From Clostridium aestuarii (GTDB taxonomy: Bacteria > Bacillota > Clostridia > Clostridiales > Clostridiaceae): 64,000 bases of DNA. Shown here piece after piece: positions 44,283-54,374 of this stretch. A model generated the notes under the pieces. That model saw only the letters and a program-made list of their open reading frames with translations. It had not been told where the DNA came from and searched no databases. The DNA lies in NCBI RefSeq assembly GCF_026735135.1, contig NZ_JAPQER010000001.1, positions 813,500 through 877,499 on the forward strand, given 5' to 3'. Positions within the stretch are counted from its first letter, which is position 1. The number at the start of each line of letters is the position of its first letter. The position numbers and the translations under genes were made by a program.

Positions 44283-45632
44283 TTATTTGTTTGCCTTTTC
44301 TTCAATTAATTTAGCAAGAGAATGTGCTAATTCATCAAGTTCTTTTTGGTTTTCCCCTTCAAGCATAACTCTTACTAAAGGTTCTGTTCCTGATGGTCTT
44401 ATTAATACTCTTCCAGAACCATCTAATTTTTCTTCAATTTTCTTTATTTCTTCTACTATTTGGCTATCTTTTATATATATATCCTTCATATTATTAGGAA
44501 TCTTTGCATTTGCTAAAACCTGTGGAAGCTTGGTCATCATTGAAGCAAGTTCTGATAATTTTTTTCCACTTTGTTTTACTATTGATGCAATTTGAAGACC
44601 AGTTACAAGCCCATCTCCAGTTGTATTATAATCTAAGAATATTATGTGTCCTGACTGTTCTCCACCTAATTTATAACCATCTTTAACCATTTCTTCAAGA
44701 ACATATCTATCTCCAACTTTAGTCTTTATTGTAGATATTCCTTCTTTCTTTAAAGCAATGTTAAGTCCTAAGTTACTCATTACAGTTAAAACAATCATAT
44801 TATCTTTTAATTTTCCTTGCTCTTTTAAATGTTTTCCGCAAATACCCATTATAAAATCACCATCTATAAGATTTCCTTTCTCATCTACGGCAAGACATCT
44901 ATCTGCATCTCCATCAAAAGCAAGTCCAAAATCACAGTTCTTTTTTATAACATAATCCATTAATTCTTCTGGATGAGTTGAACCACAATTTTTATTTATG
45001 TTTAATCCGTCTGGATCATTGTTTATTACAACAACTTCAGCACCTAATTCTCTAAAAGTTTCTAAACCAACTTTATATGATGCTCCATTTGCACAATCAA
45101 GTGCTACCTTTATACCTTTTAAGTCTCCATCTATAGTAGCTTTTGCAAACTCAATATAATCTTCTAAAGCACATTTTTCTTGTATTTTTCTCCCTAAATT
45201 AGTGCCTGTTGGGGCTGGTACTCCTTCTAAATTATTTTCTATTACACTTTGTATCTTATCTTCAAATTCATCTCTTAATTTATAACCATTTTTATTAAAA
45301 AACTTTATTCCATTATATTCTACTGGATTATGAGAAGCTGATATTACAACTCCTGCATCTGCTTTATATTTTCTTGTAAGATATGCTACAGCTGGTGTTG
45401 GGATGACCCCTACACAAATTGCTTCTGCTCCAACTGATAATATACCTGAAACAAGTGCTGCTTCAAGCATATCCCCTGATATTCTTGTATCCATTCCAAC
45501 TAATATTTTAGGTTTGTGTGTTCCCTGAGTTAATACAAAAGCTCCTGCTCGTCCTAATTTATATGCAAGTTCAGCCGTTAATTCCGTATTAGCGATTCCT
45601 CTAACTCCATCTGTTCCAAATAATCTACCCAT
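44283..45632 (-). CDS. glmM: Phosphoglucosamine mutase
   Basis: The 449-residue enzyme converts glucosamine-6-phosphate to glucosamine-1-phosphate. The phosphoserine loop is [17 protein letters not shown] (Ser near 99), the Mg site [17 protein letters not shown], the sugar-binding loop [13 protein letters not shown] and the phosphate-binding [16 protein letters not shown]. It is downstream of cdaA-cdaR, the normal partner genes, but two unrelated genes lie between. It takes the product of GlmS. Confidence 0.96.
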   Translation of the reverse strand: MGRLFGTDGVRGIANTELTAELAYKLGRAGAFVLTQGTHKPKILVGMDTRISGDMLEAALVSGILSVGAEAICVGVIPTPAVAYLTRKYKADAGVVISASHNPVEYNGIKFFNKNGYKLRDEFEDKIQSVIENNLEGVPAPTGTNLGRKIQEKCALEDYIEFAKATIDGDLKGIKVALDCANGASYKVGLETFRELGAEVVVINNDPDGLNINKNCGSTHPEELMDYVIKKNCDFGLAFDGDADRCLAVDEKGNLIDGDFIMGICGKHLKEQGKLKDNMIVLTVMSNLGLNIALKKEGISTIKTKVGDRYVLEEMVKDGYKLGGEQSGHIIFLDYNTTGDGLVTGLQIASIVKQSGKKLSELASMMTKLPQVLANAKIPNNMKDIYIKDSQIVEEIKKIEEKLDGSGRVLIRPSGTEPLVRVMLEGENQKELDELAHSLAKLIEEKANK

Positions 45633-45730
45633 ATTGTTACCTCTCTTTATAAATTTCTACACACCTTTTTTAATTATATTACATATTCTCTATTATAACA
45701 ATATGAGTATTATTTCCACTTTGTGAAAAT

Positions 45731-45767
45731 TAGAACCTCAATATAGCTATTGTATATTGAGGTTCTA
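45731..45767 (-). terminator. Terminator of the DAACS symporter gene
   Basis: A 15-bp perfect stem TAGAACCTCAATATA / TATATTGAGGTTCTA with a 7-base loop, 23 bases past the stop at 45790. Confidence 0.8.
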
Positions 45768-45789
45768 TTATCATTATAAAATTTTTTAT

Positions 45790-46965
45790 TTATTTAGGAT
45801 TTCCATTCTGGTCATAGAACATTCCTCTAAGCATTAAAGCTAAAGCTCCATCACCTGTAACATTACATGCTGTTCCAAAACTGTCTTGAAGTGCGAATAT
45901 TGCAATCAATAATCCTACTCCTGATGCATCAAATCCTAAAACTCCTGTAACAATTGCTAAAGATGCCATAACTGTTCCCCCTGGAACACCTGGTGCTCCT
46001 ATAGCAAATATACCAAATAAAAGTATAAATAATATAACTGTACCTACTGAAGGTAATGTACCATAAAGCATTTTTGATATTGTAAAACAGAAAAATGTTT
46101 CTGTTAAAACAGATCCACAAAGATGAGTAGTTGCTCCAAGTGGAATAGCAAAATCAACAACCTCTGGTATTAATACCTTTGATTTATGAGCACATTTTAA
46201 TGCAACAGGTAATGTTGCAGCACTTGACATTGTTCCTACTGCTGTCAAATATGCTGGCAAATAATGTTTTGCTACTTCTAAAGGATTCTTCTTTGAAACT
46301 ACCCCCGCAATTGTATATAATAATGTAAGCCATATAAAATGTCCTATAAGTACTATAATTATAACTTTTAAGAATACAGGTAGCTGTTTTGTTAAGCTCC
46401 CAGTATAAGCTAATTCACTAAATGTAGCTGCTATAAAAACAGGTAAAATAGGGACTATTATTCTAGTAACTATAGCAAGTACCATCTTTTGTATTTCATT
46501 TAAAAGCTTATCTACCATTTCTGCCTTCGTCCATATTACTGATACTCCTGTAAATATAGCTAAAACCAATGCAGTCATAACAGGCATAATTGGATCGATT
46601 TTTAATTGAAAAACTACTTCTGGCAACTTTTGAAGTTCTGCTGCCTGACTAGCAATATTAAAATGAGGTATTATAATATAACCAGCAATAGCTGACATAG
46701 TTGCTGCACCTACTGCTGATAAATAGCACATAAGTGCCATAGTTCCAAGCATCTTACTTGCATTGTTTTTGAGACTTGTTATTGCTGGTGTTATAAATCC
46801 AAATATTACTAATGGAACAGAAAAGAATACTAAAGAACCTAAAATCTCTTTGATTGTTAGTATAACCATCATAGCTTTTTCACTAACAACAAGACCTAAT
46901 ATTACACCTATCGTTATACCGATAATCATTTTAGTTATTAATCCTATATCATGTTTCTTTTTCAT
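45790..46965 (-). CDS. Dicarboxylate/amino acid:cation symporter (DAACS family)
   Basis: 391 residues with the glutamate-transporter fold of eight helices and two re-entrant loops. Markers are AVGTMSSAATLPVALKCA (the serine-rich HP1-like loop), FAIPLGATTHLCGSVLTETF, GAPGVPGGTVMASLAIVTG and the substrate/Na+ motif ACNVTGDGALALM. The substrate may be glutamate, aspartate, serine/threonine or a dicarboxylate. AAGGAAG precedes the ATG. It interrupts the usual cdaA-cdaR-glmM order. Confidence 0.88.
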   Translation of the reverse strand: MKKKHDIGLITKMIIGITIGVILGLVVSEKAMMVILTIKEILGSLVFFSVPLVIFGFITPAITSLKNNASKMLGTMALMCYLSAVGAATMSAIAGYIIIPHFNIASQAAELQKLPEVVFQLKIDPIMPVMTALVLAIFTGVSVIWTKAEMVDKLLNEIQKMVLAIVTRIIVPILPVFIAATFSELAYTGSLTKQLPVFLKVIIIVLIGHFIWLTLLYTIAGVVSKKNPLEVAKHYLPAYLTAVGTMSSAATLPVALKCAHKSKVLIPEVVDFAIPLGATTHLCGSVLTETFFCFTISKMLYGTLPSVGTVILFILLFGIFAIGAPGVPGGTVMASLAIVTGVLGFDASGVGLLIAIFALQDSFGTACNVTGDGALALMLRGMFYDQNGNPK

Positions 46966-47256
46966 TTTTACACTTCCTTTTAATATTTATGATTATTTTA
47001 AATATTAATTAGTACAAATCTTATGTTCATATAACTTTTAATAATTTCGAAAATTGAAGTAACCGTTTTCTTCATTTGTTCAGATTAAAATTAAAACATT
47101 TGCTACATGCAATTTAAACCTATGCTATAATATTCACCTCCTTTTTTTATTTACTTTAATCATTATATAAATATTAAGTGTCCCCTATAATATTCTCGAA
47201 CATATGGTAAAAAAAATCAAGTAATAATTTCCCATATGAAATTTAAAAATTAAAAA

Positions 47257-47306
47257 GCACCTATAAACTAGATACTTTTTTTTATGTATCCAATCTATAG
47301 GTACCA
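47257..47306 (-). terminator. Terminator of the FAD-dependent oxidoreductase gene
   Basis: The arms GCACCTATA-AACTAGATAC and GTATC-CAATCTATAGGTACC pair with a few mismatches, with TTTTTAA following on the minus strand. It starts 23 bases past the stop. The rest of the 46966-47256 gap is AT-rich and probably holds the symporter promoter. Confidence 0.7.
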
Positions 47307-47328
47307 TTTCATATCTCGCTACTGTTTT

Positions 47329-48927
47329 TTATTTTGGTGCATATTTTTTCATTATGTTTTCAGCAGATTTCAAACCATCTACTGCTGCTGACATAATTCC
47401 ACCTGCAAAACCGGCTCCTTCTCCTGATGGGTATAATCCTTTAACAGAAATACTTTGCAACTCATCATTTCTCTCTATTCTAACTGGTGCAGAAGTCCTG
47501 GTTTCTATACCTGTCATTACAGCATCATTAGAAGCAAAACCTTTTATTTTTTTATCAAACACTACTAATCCTTCTTTTAAAGTATCGATAACTGAATGTG
47601 GAAGGCATTTTCTTAAATCTTTAAACTCATAACCTGGTCTATACGTAGATTTAATACTTCCAAGATTAGTTGAAACTTTATCCTTTAAAAAATCACCAAC
47701 AAGCTGAATAGGTGCACTATAATTTCCACCTCCTAATTCATAAGCAAGACTTTCGTAGTATCTCTGAAATTCCATACCTTTAAGTGGTGTATCTCCTGCA
47801 AAATCTTTTTCTCCAACAGTTACTACAAGTGCAGCATTAGCATTTTCTTTATCTCTGTTGTAATAGCTCATTCCATTTGTAACAAGTCTACCTTCTTCTG
47901 ATGCAGCTGCAACAACTTCTCCTCCTGGACACATGCAAAAACTATATATTCCCCTATTAGTTTTTTTACTTGTATATGTAAGTTTATAATCTGCTGCTTT
48001 AAGCCTTGGATGTTCTGCAAACTTACCATATTGGTTTTCATTTATCATTATTTGTGAATGTTCTATTCTAACTCCAATAGCAAAAGGCTTAGGAGTCATA
48101 AATATACCTCTATTGTACAGCATTTCATAGGTATCTCTTGAACTATGTCCAAGTGCTAATATTAGAGCTTCACATGGAATCTCTTCATCGTTTACAACAA
48201 TACCTACAAGTTTATTATCTTTTATCTTAATATCTTGAAGTTTACTGTTAAATCTTACTTCACCGCCAAGTTCTATAATATTTTCTCTAATATTTTTAAC
48301 AACTTTTTTTAAAACATCTGTTCCTATATGTGGTTTCCCTTGATACAAAATTTCCTCATGTGCTCCACCTTTGACAAATTCCTCAAGTACGAAATCACAC
48401 CTTGAATCCTTAATTCTTGTGGTAAGCTTTCCATCTGAAAAAGTCCCTGCTCCTCCTTCTCCAAATTGAACATTAGATTCTAAATTTAGCTTTCCTGTTT
48501 TCCAAAACTCTTCTACAGTTTTTGTTCTTTCTTCAACTTTTTCTCCTCTTTCAATCACTATTGGTCTATATCCTTTTTGCGCTAGCACAAGTCCTGCAAA
48601 CATACCAGCTGGACCCATTCCTACAACCACAGGTCTATGTTGCATTTTTTTATTTCCAAATTGAAACTCAGAATTATATTTAACTTCTTCAATTTTTACA
48701 TCTTTACTATTAGCCTTTGTAACAATTCTTGATTCGTTATCACATTTTATTTCAACACTATACATAAATCGTATATTATTCTTTCTTCTTGCATCTATAG
48801 ATTCTCTAATGATATTAAACTTTTTAATGTTATTTTCACTAATTCTTAATTTTTTTGATGCTTTCTTTTTTAAACTATTTATGTCTTCATCAATACCTAA
48901 TGATAAATTGTTTATTCTAATCGCCAT
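47329..48927 (-). CDS. FAD-dependent dehydrogenase, COG2509 type
   Basis: 532 residues. An N-terminal 80-residue domain (RINNLSLGIDEDINSLKKKA) precedes the FAD-binding PVVVGMGPAGMFAGLVLAQK. Then come GEGGAGTFSDGKLTTRIKDS, SFCMCPGGEVVAAASEEG and the C-terminal GLYPSGEGAGFAGGIMSAAV. This is the large uncharacterised flavoprotein family common in Firmicutes and Bacteroidetes. Its reaction is unknown. GGAGG precedes the ATG. It directly follows cdaR (52 bases), so it may share the cdaA-cdaR transcript. Confidence 0.85.
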   Translation of the reverse strand: MAIRINNLSLGIDEDINSLKKKASKKLRISENNIKKFNIIRESIDARRKNNIRFMYSVEIKCDNESRIVTKANSKDVKIEEVKYNSEFQFGNKKMQHRPVVVGMGPAGMFAGLVLAQKGYRPIVIERGEKVEERTKTVEEFWKTGKLNLESNVQFGEGGAGTFSDGKLTTRIKDSRCDFVLEEFVKGGAHEEILYQGKPHIGTDVLKKVVKNIRENIIELGGEVRFNSKLQDIKIKDNKLVGIVVNDEEIPCEALILALGHSSRDTYEMLYNRGIFMTPKPFAIGVRIEHSQIMINENQYGKFAEHPRLKAADYKLTYTSKKTNRGIYSFCMCPGGEVVAAASEEGRLVTNGMSYYNRDKENANAALVVTVGEKDFAGDTPLKGMEFQRYYESLAYELGGGNYSAPIQLVGDFLKDKVSTNLGSIKSTYRPGYEFKDLRKCLPHSVIDTLKEGLVVFDKKIKGFASNDAVMTGIETRTSAPVRIERNDELQSISVKGLYPSGEGAGFAGGIMSAAVDGLKSAENIMKKYAPK

Positions 48928-48979
48928 TATTTGCCTCCACAGTCTTACGTATTATAATTAAATAATTTTGTCATATATT

Positions 48980-50284
48980 TTAATTATTAACAGGTTTACT
49001 ATTTACATCTTGTTCTTGTTTTAACTCGGTATTAGGTTGTTTTTCTTTTTCTTTATCTTTTTTGCTTATCTGCTTCTTAGTTATTTTTACCTTAACAAAA
49101 TTAATGTTTTGAGATATTTTAGTAACTCCTGACGGCAATACAACACTTATAGGGATAGTATATTCCCCCTCATCTAAAGAATCTAACTCCACAAAACATT
49201 TTATATCATCACTAATTAAACTATCTATTAAAGTTTTACCACCTGAAACCACTAATGACAGACTTTCTTTATTAAACTCAACATCAAATATTTCATTCAA
49301 ATTTTGATATTCAATATCCAATGATATGTTTTTTTGTATTACTTTATCCAAAATAATTTGAGTATCTATAGTACCTTCACCAGATATAATCTTTATACCT
49401 TCTGGAATAATTACCTTCAATTTTATATTTGTTTTTTCTGATTTTATACTACTTAAATCTATAAACGCTGTATCTAACTTATCAATTTTCACCAAACCCT
49501 TTGGATCTCCTGTTATAACTACCTTATTTTTTACTGGATTTATAGATTTTAAAATAAATTCCTTTGTTAATTCTCCCTCAGTTCTAATATTTATTCCCAC
49601 TTCTTTTGTCTTTTGAACAGGCACAACAACATTTACAATTTTAGGTTCAATTTTTATTTCATTTACTTCTCTTCTAGCTTTATCTATAGCTTTTACTGGA
49701 ACTGAAAGTTCCAAATTCTTATCTGAATTATTCATATCAACTTCTGCTAAAACTTTATCTATAGAATTAATACTTTGTTCAGCTCCACTAATAATCACTG
49801 TTGTTGGATTTACAATTGGAGTAGCTTTATAAAATCCATCTTTAGAACTACCTTTAACTTCTACATCTACGGAAACCACTTTCTGAACAAAGTTATCTAC
49901 TTTAACAGATATCCACATTGTATCATCATTTATTATATTTATATTTTTATTAGGCCTTTTCATTATACTTATAGGAATTTTATTTTCTCCTTTTTTTAAT
50001 GCATATACACTCATATCTGCTACTATCTTAAACTGTTCAGAACTTACAGCATAGACATCAGTAGCTTTACCAGTTATTTTTAAACTAGTAGCAAATTTTT
50101 GTCCTGGAGAAAGTACAAATCCTGATTGTATCAATAAATCTTCATTTACAAATTCAACAGGAATATTTGATATTCTACGAGTTTTATTCATATTTATATC
50201 ATTGGAAGTGTATAGCCACATAATAAAAGCAGCAATAACACAGCCTATTTTGATCATTAATTGTTGTCTGCTTTTTTGAACCAT
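48980..50284 (-). CDS. cdaR: YbbR-domain protein, regulator of diadenylate cyclase
   Basis: 434 residues: an N-terminal membrane anchor (about 10-26), then repeated YbbR domains of about 85 residues outside the membrane (for example RISNIPVEFVNEDLLIQSGF, GSSKDGFYKATPIVNPTTVI, TEGELTKEFILKSINPVKNK), and a charged tail rich in Lys, Gln and Asn. CdaR binds and modulates CdaA. The start lies inside cdaA with AGAAGGTG before the ATG, a 28-base overlap that couples translation of the two partners. Confidence 0.9.
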   Translation of the reverse strand: MVQKSRQQLMIKIGCVIAAFIMWLYTSNDINMNKTRRISNIPVEFVNEDLLIQSGFVLSPGQKFATSLKITGKATDVYAVSSEQFKIVADMSVYALKKGENKIPISIMKRPNKNINIINDDTMWISVKVDNFVQKVVSVDVEVKGSSKDGFYKATPIVNPTTVIISGAEQSINSIDKVLAEVDMNNSDKNLELSVPVKAIDKARREVNEIKIEPKIVNVVVPVQKTKEVGINIRTEGELTKEFILKSINPVKNKVVITGDPKGLVKIDKLDTAFIDLSSIKSEKTNIKLKVIIPEGIKIISGEGTIDTQIILDKVIQKNISLDIEYQNLNEIFDVEFNKESLSLVVSGGKTLIDSLISDDIKCFVELDSLDEGEYTIPISVVLPSGVTKISQNINFVKVKITKKQISKKDKEKEKQPNTELKQEQDVNSKPVNN

Positions 50285-51102
50285 GACTTCACCTTCTCTT
50301 TATACGTAGTATTTCTGTTCTTTCTATATTTAATAATACGCATTAAAATATCCTTTAATTTATCTTTAGTGTAATACCTTGTTAAATTTCCATTTACAGC
50401 CAAAGAAATAACACCTGTTTCCTCAGATACTATTATGGTCAGTGCATCTGATATTTCTGAAATTCCTATTGCTGCTCTATGTCTTGTTCCTAACTGCTTA
50501 TTAATTGTTGTATTACTAGTAAGCGGTAAAAAACATCCTGCTGCTGCAATTCTATCATCTCTTATAACTACTGCACCATCATGTAAAGGCGTATTAACAA
50601 CAAAAATATTTTCCAATAAAGCTGTAGAAACAATTGCATCTAATTTATTCCCAGTTCCTATTATGTCTCCAACTCCTGTGCTTTGCTCTATTATAATAAG
50701 TGCTCCGGTTCTAGTCTCAGATAAATTTTCCACAGCATTTGCAATTTCTGTTATTATTTCATTCATTTTTTCTTCGTCTTCTAAAAAGTGTTTATCTTTA
50801 AAAGCACTTCTGCCTATATGCTCAAGTGCCTTACGCACTTCAGGTTGAAAAATGATTATAATAGAAAGCACTCCTATAGTAATAGTCTTATTTATTATCC
50901 AATTTAATGTATCTAAATGTAATAGACTACTTATAGGAATAATCAAAATTATCAAAAGTATGCCTTTTAATAACTGTTCTGCTCTTGTTTCATTTATTAA
51001 CATATAAACTTTATAAAAAATATATGAAACTACTATAATATCTAATATAGCATATATATTGATATTCTTAATAGTATCTAATACTATATTTATTGCCTCC
51101 AC
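50257..51102 (-). CDS. cdaA: Diadenylate cyclase CdaA (c-di-AMP synthase)
   Basis: About 281 residues: three membrane helices (about 12-95), then the DAC domain. The catalytic motifs are LHDGAVVIRDDRIAAAGCF (DGA near 175) and LGTRHRAAIGISE (RHR near 206). The enzyme condenses two ATP to c-di-AMP, which controls potassium, osmotic and cell-wall homeostasis. The start is uncertain: GTG 51102 and TTG 51105 both sit at good distance from AGAGG, while GTG 51111 overlaps it. It is followed by cdaR, with glmM further down. Confidence 0.93.
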   Translation of the reverse strand: MEAINIVLDTIKNINIYAILDIIVVSYIFYKVYMLINETRAEQLLKGILLIILIIPISSLLHLDTLNWIINKTITIGVLSIIIIFQPEVRKALEHIGRSAFKDKHFLEDEEKMNEIITEIANAVENLSETRTGALIIIEQSTGVGDIIGTGNKLDAIVSTALLENIFVVNTPLHDGAVVIRDDRIAAAGCFLPLTSNTTINKQLGTRHRAAIGISEISDALTIIVSEETGVISLAVNGNLTRYYTKDKLKDILMRIIKYRKNRNTTYKEKVKSWFKKADNN

Positions 51103-51297
51103 CAATTTCACCTCTCATTATTATTATCTACCTATAATTATACACTATTGTTACTATATTAATAATATAAAATAGCTTAATTAACAAAATTTTTAATACA
51201 ATTAAAAAATATTATTTTTTATGATATACTAGAATAATATTCTTACCCTGATAATATAAGAATATAGATATAACTATCTCATAAAGGAGTGAGTTGT

Positions 51298-52302
51298 TTG
51301 AAAAAATTAAATACTAAAGCTTTAACCAAACTATCACTTATTGTTGCCGTTACTCTTATTGGAATAGGTGTTTTTTACGGTACTTACTATTTTTTCATAA
51401 GTAAATCATACACTTCATATGAAAAGACAATAAAAGCTGAAATAACTAACATAAATAAAATAAATGGAAGTGCCTATTTGTTTACTAAAGGTCAGACTAT
51501 TGATGATAAAAAAATAATATCTGATACTTCATCACTTACATCATCATTAAATACTTCAAAAGAAAAACTTGAAAAATTAACTGTTCCAGATAAATATAAT
51601 GATGATAATAAAAATTTATTACTTGGTTTAAAAAATAACATATCTATGTATAAGCAAATAGCCATTATTTGCAAAAATGTTGAGAGTTTAAAATTAGACG
51701 AATCTTTAATAGACTTACAGAAATATAGAGATGATTGTATGAATTACTACTCCCTCGTTTCTATTAGAGATATAAAAATGACTTTACCTAACGAATGTCT
51801 TGATTTTATAAATAACACTACATACTTTACTCAAAAACAAATTAGAACAAATATAAATACAGAAATAAGTGCCAGTCAAAATAGAGATTTTTTAAATTCT
51901 TTTGATAATCTGTTAGATAAATTTAATTCTATAAATAAAAATTTTTTATTGGATATAAAAAATGCTAGAAAAAATATTGATGGTTTAGATGCTGTACTAA
52001 ATTCACTTGATACTTATGAGGATAATTTAGATAACATAAAGAACACTCTTTCAAGCTTAACTATACCAAATGACGCTACTCCCTTATATAAAGCTTTTAC
52101 TGTAGTACTAAATGATTATGATGAATACATACAAACTTTAAAATATTCAGTGAAAACTGAAAAATTAACCTCTATTAATGGAGTAACCGATGAAAAATCA
52201 TTAGAAAAATTATATGAAACACCAAACGAAAAATTTAAAACTTTAAATAGCGATTATAAAAATTTAATGAAAATATATAGCGAATTTGAAAATAATGTTT
52301 AA
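51298..52302 (+). CDS. Unknown membrane-anchored helical protein
   Basis: 334 residues. The first 35 contain a single membrane segment (LTKLSLIVAVTLIGIGVFYG), and the rest is charged, Asn/Lys/Ser-rich and predicted mostly helical (TSYEKTIKAEITNINKING, SLNTSKEKLEKLTVPDKYND). The protein likely sits outside the membrane. The TTG at 51298 has AAGGAG 8 bases upstream; a GTG at 51289 overlaps it. It lies divergent from cdaA and precedes the SleB-like gene by about 90 bases. I do not recognise a family. Confidence 0.65.
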   Translation: MKKLNTKALTKLSLIVAVTLIGIGVFYGTYYFFISKSYTSYEKTIKAEITNINKINGSAYLFTKGQTIDDKKIISDTSSLTSSLNTSKEKLEKLTVPDKYNDDNKNLLLGLKNNISMYKQIAIICKNVESLKLDESLIDLQKYRDDCMNYYSLVSIRDIKMTLPNECLDFINNTTYFTQKQIRTNINTEISASQNRDFLNSFDNLLDKFNSINKNFLLDIKNARKNIDGLDAVLNSLDTYEDNLDNIKNTLSSLTIPNDATPLYKAFTVVLNDYDEYIQTLKYSVKTEKLTSINGVTDEKSLEKLYETPNEKFKTLNSDYKNLMKIYSEFENNV

Positions 52303-52389
52303 TTTTTTTGAATTATATTCTTTTAATAGGGTACAATATCAATAGCCCACATTAAAGCTCCTAAATTTTTAAAGGAGAGGATATAAAAA

Positions 52390-52920
52390 ATGAAGAAAAT
52401 CTTTGTTAGCATAATCACTCTATTTGCATTAGTATTTTCATATTTTTATCATGCTGATGCTAGAATCATATGTGATGCTGAAACAAAGAATTTATACAAA
52501 GAAGAAACTCAAATTGTAAGTGTTTTTAACACTAAAGGTCAGAATGTATACCTAACAGATTCAGATATACATTTAATGGCTCAAATTGTATATGCTGAAA
52601 GCCGTGCCGAACCTTACGAAGGAAAAGTAGCTGTAGCTTCTGTCATATTAAACAGATTACGTAATCAAAAATTTCCTAATAATATTGAAGATGTTATTAA
52701 ACAAAAATCAGCTTTTTCCTGTGTGAAAAATGGTGAAATTAATGTAATACCTGATAAAGTTTCGTACCACGCTGTAACAGATGCTTTAAAAGGTAATGAT
52801 CCAACATTAAATGCAATTTTCTTTTATAATCCCAAAATCGCCACATGTAAATGGATGAAAAACATAACTAAATCAAATATTAAACGAATTGGAAACCACG
52901 TATTTTTCTCGGTAAAATAA
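52390..52920 (+). CDS. SleB/CwlJ-type cell wall hydrolase
   Basis: 176 residues: a signal peptide (about 1-25, ending HADA) and a Hydrolase_2 domain. The catalytic Glu lies in QIVYAESRAEPYEGKVAVAS, followed by VILNRLRNQKFPNNIEDVI and the late FFYNPKIATCKW. This lytic-transglycosylase-like family includes spore-cortex and sporulation-linked enzymes. There is no N-terminal peptidoglycan-binding domain, unlike SleB itself. GGAGAGG precedes the ATG. A role in sporulation or wall turnover is likely. Confidence 0.87.
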   Translation: MKKIFVSIITLFALVFSYFYHADARIICDAETKNLYKEETQIVSVFNTKGQNVYLTDSDIHLMAQIVYAESRAEPYEGKVAVASVILNRLRNQKFPNNIEDVIKQKSAFSCVKNGEINVIPDKVSYHAVTDALKGNDPTLNAIFFYNPKIATCKWMKNITKSNIKRIGNHVFFSVK

Positions 52921-52946
52921 CATATTATAATATAAGATTTTAATCT

Positions 52947-52976
52947 GCACAAGATATTAATTTTAATATCTTGTGC
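52947..52976. repeat. 30-base near-continuous palindrome
   Basis: GCACAAGATATTAA and its complement are separated by only two bases. With so short a loop it is more like a DNA-level palindrome than an RNA hairpin. It lies 27 bases after the SleB-like stop and just before a stronger terminator. Confidence 0.55.
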
Positions 52977-52982
52977 AATATC

Positions 52983-53021
52983 AAAAATGTCACGTGCTAG
53001 CAAACTCACGTGACATTTTTT
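52983..53021. terminator. Bidirectional terminator between convergent genes
   Basis: The 14-bp stem AAAAATGTCACGTG / CACGTGACATTTTT with a 10-base loop has T/A runs at both ends. It serves the plus-strand hydrolase and the minus-strand flavoprotein. Confidence 0.88.
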
Positions 53022-53087
53022 GATTAATAATTTATATATTTTTAACTTTCTTATTTAAAATTCACCGTACTGAGTAAACTAAAAATC

Positions 53088-53945
53088 TTATATTTCACTT
53101 AAGTATTCAACAGCACTTAATGCAGCTACTTGCCCTTCTCCTGCTGCTTTCATATATTGATATGGCTTTCCTGTGCAATCTCCAGCTGCAAAACATCCTT
53201 TTATATTAGTTACCATATTTTTATTAACTTTTATATGTTCATCTTCCATTTCTAACCCTGGTACTAACTGTCCAGGCGGTATACTGTCTTTTAATATGAA
53301 AACTCCATCAGTGTCTATAGAATCATTTTCCATTATTACTTTTTTAACTTTTTCATCACCTTTTATCTCAATTGGTTTATCATTTATAACCTGTATTTTA
53401 TCATTTAAGTCATATTCACCTTTATACATTGGAATATAATGTAGTTCGGCTGCTAATTCACTGACGTAATTAGCTTCCTCTTCAGCTTCCTTATTGTATC
53501 CAATTATAGTTACACTCTTTCCTTTATATAGTGGCGCATCACAAGTTGCACAATATCCTACACCTCGACCTAAAAATCCCTCTTCTCCTTTTAGCTGTTT
53601 GCCATATTCCATACCTACAGCTAAAATTATAGTTTTAGCTTCATATTGTTTTTGATTTGCCATTAAAGCAAAATATTCTCCCATGGCGTATATAGAATCT
53701 ATTCTCTCTTCCGTTATTTGAATACCCATATTTTTTATATGTTCTTCAAAATGGTTTTTTAATTCTGTACCTTTTATATCATAAAACCCTAAATAATTAT
53801 TTATTTTAGGAGCTTTTATCAGCTTTCCACTAAAATCCTTATTACCAAAGATAATTATGTTTTTATTTCTGATTTTAGCATTTATAGCAGCTTCAAGCGC
53901 CGCTGGTCCACTTCCAACGATTGCTATATCATATCTCTGTGTCAT
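53088..53945 (-). CDS. Thioredoxin-reductase-like flavoprotein, possibly ferredoxin-dependent (FFTR type)
   Basis: 285 residues. FAD binding is IAIVGSGPAALEAAINAK and the redox-active disulfide is GYCATCDAPLYKGKS. The C-terminal FAD motif is IKGCFAAGDCTGKPYQYMKA. In NADPH-dependent TrxB the second Rossmann loop reads GGGDSA followed by an HRR-type motif. Here it reads IIGYNKEAEEEANYV and no HRR is seen, so NADPH binding looks lost. Clostridia are known to have a ferredoxin-linked thioredoxin reductase of this form. ATG 53945 has GGAGGG upstream. It is next in line after trxA and probably reduces it. Confidence 0.78.
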   Translation of the reverse strand: MTQRYDIAIVGSGPAALEAAINAKIRNKNIIIFGNKDFSGKLIKAPKINNYLGFYDIKGTELKNHFEEHIKNMGIQITEERIDSIYAMGEYFALMANQKQYEAKTIILAVGMEYGKQLKGEEGFLGRGVGYCATCDAPLYKGKSVTIIGYNKEAEEEANYVSELAAELHYIPMYKGEYDLNDKIQVINDKPIEIKGDEKVKKVIMENDSIDTDGVFILKDSIPPGQLVPGLEMEDEHIKVNKNMVTNIKGCFAAGDCTGKPYQYMKAAGEGQVAALSAVEYLSEI

Positions 53946-53985
53946 ATTTTTCCCTCCTATAATTTTAAAAAACATATAATTCTAT

Positions 53986-54031
53986 AATAATAAGACCGAC
54001 AATACAGCTAGGTACTATCGGTCTTATTATT
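53986..54031 (-). terminator. Hairpin after trxA
   Basis: A 14-bp stem AATAATAAGACCGA / TCGGTCTTATTATT with an 18-base loop overlaps the trxA stop at 54030. It could limit read-through into the flavoprotein gene, giving more thioredoxin than reductase. Confidence 0.65.
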
Positions 54032-54347
54032 ATAGATGTTTTGAAATTATATTTTGCATATCCTGTTTTGGCCTAAATCCTACCATAGTATCTACTATTT
54101 GGCCACCTTTGAATACAATAACACATGGTATACTTGATATTCTATATTTTTGCGCAATATCATTATTTTCATCTACATTAATTTTAAAAAAGTTAGCTTT
54201 ATCTCCTATTTCTTGTGATAATTCATCTATTACAGGTCCTAACATTCTACATGGTCCACACCATGGAGCCCAAAAATCAACAACAGTTGTAGTATCAGCA
54301 TCTATTACTTCTTGCTTAAAATTTAAACCAACTAATTCTTTTACCAT
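54030..54347 (-). CDS. trxA: Thioredoxin
   Basis: 105 residues with the active site FWAPWCGPCRMLGPVIDELS (cysteines near 29 and 32), ISSIPCVIVFKGGQIVDTMV and a normal C-terminal helix. One extra Cys (IPCVIV) replaces the usual Thr before Pro-flanked strand residues. ATG 54347 has GGGAGGGG 4 bases upstream; a reading from 54404 would run through the promoter operator. It is followed by its likely reductase. A strong promoter and a CsoR/CstR-like inverted repeat lie directly upstream. Confidence 0.93.
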   Translation of the reverse strand: MVKELVGLNFKQEVIDADTTTVVDFWAPWCGPCRMLGPVIDELSQEIGDKANFFKINVDENNDIAQKYRISSIPCVIVFKGGQIVDTMVGFRPKQDMQNIISKHL

Positions 54348-54374
54348 AATACCCCTCCCAAAACCAACTTTCGT

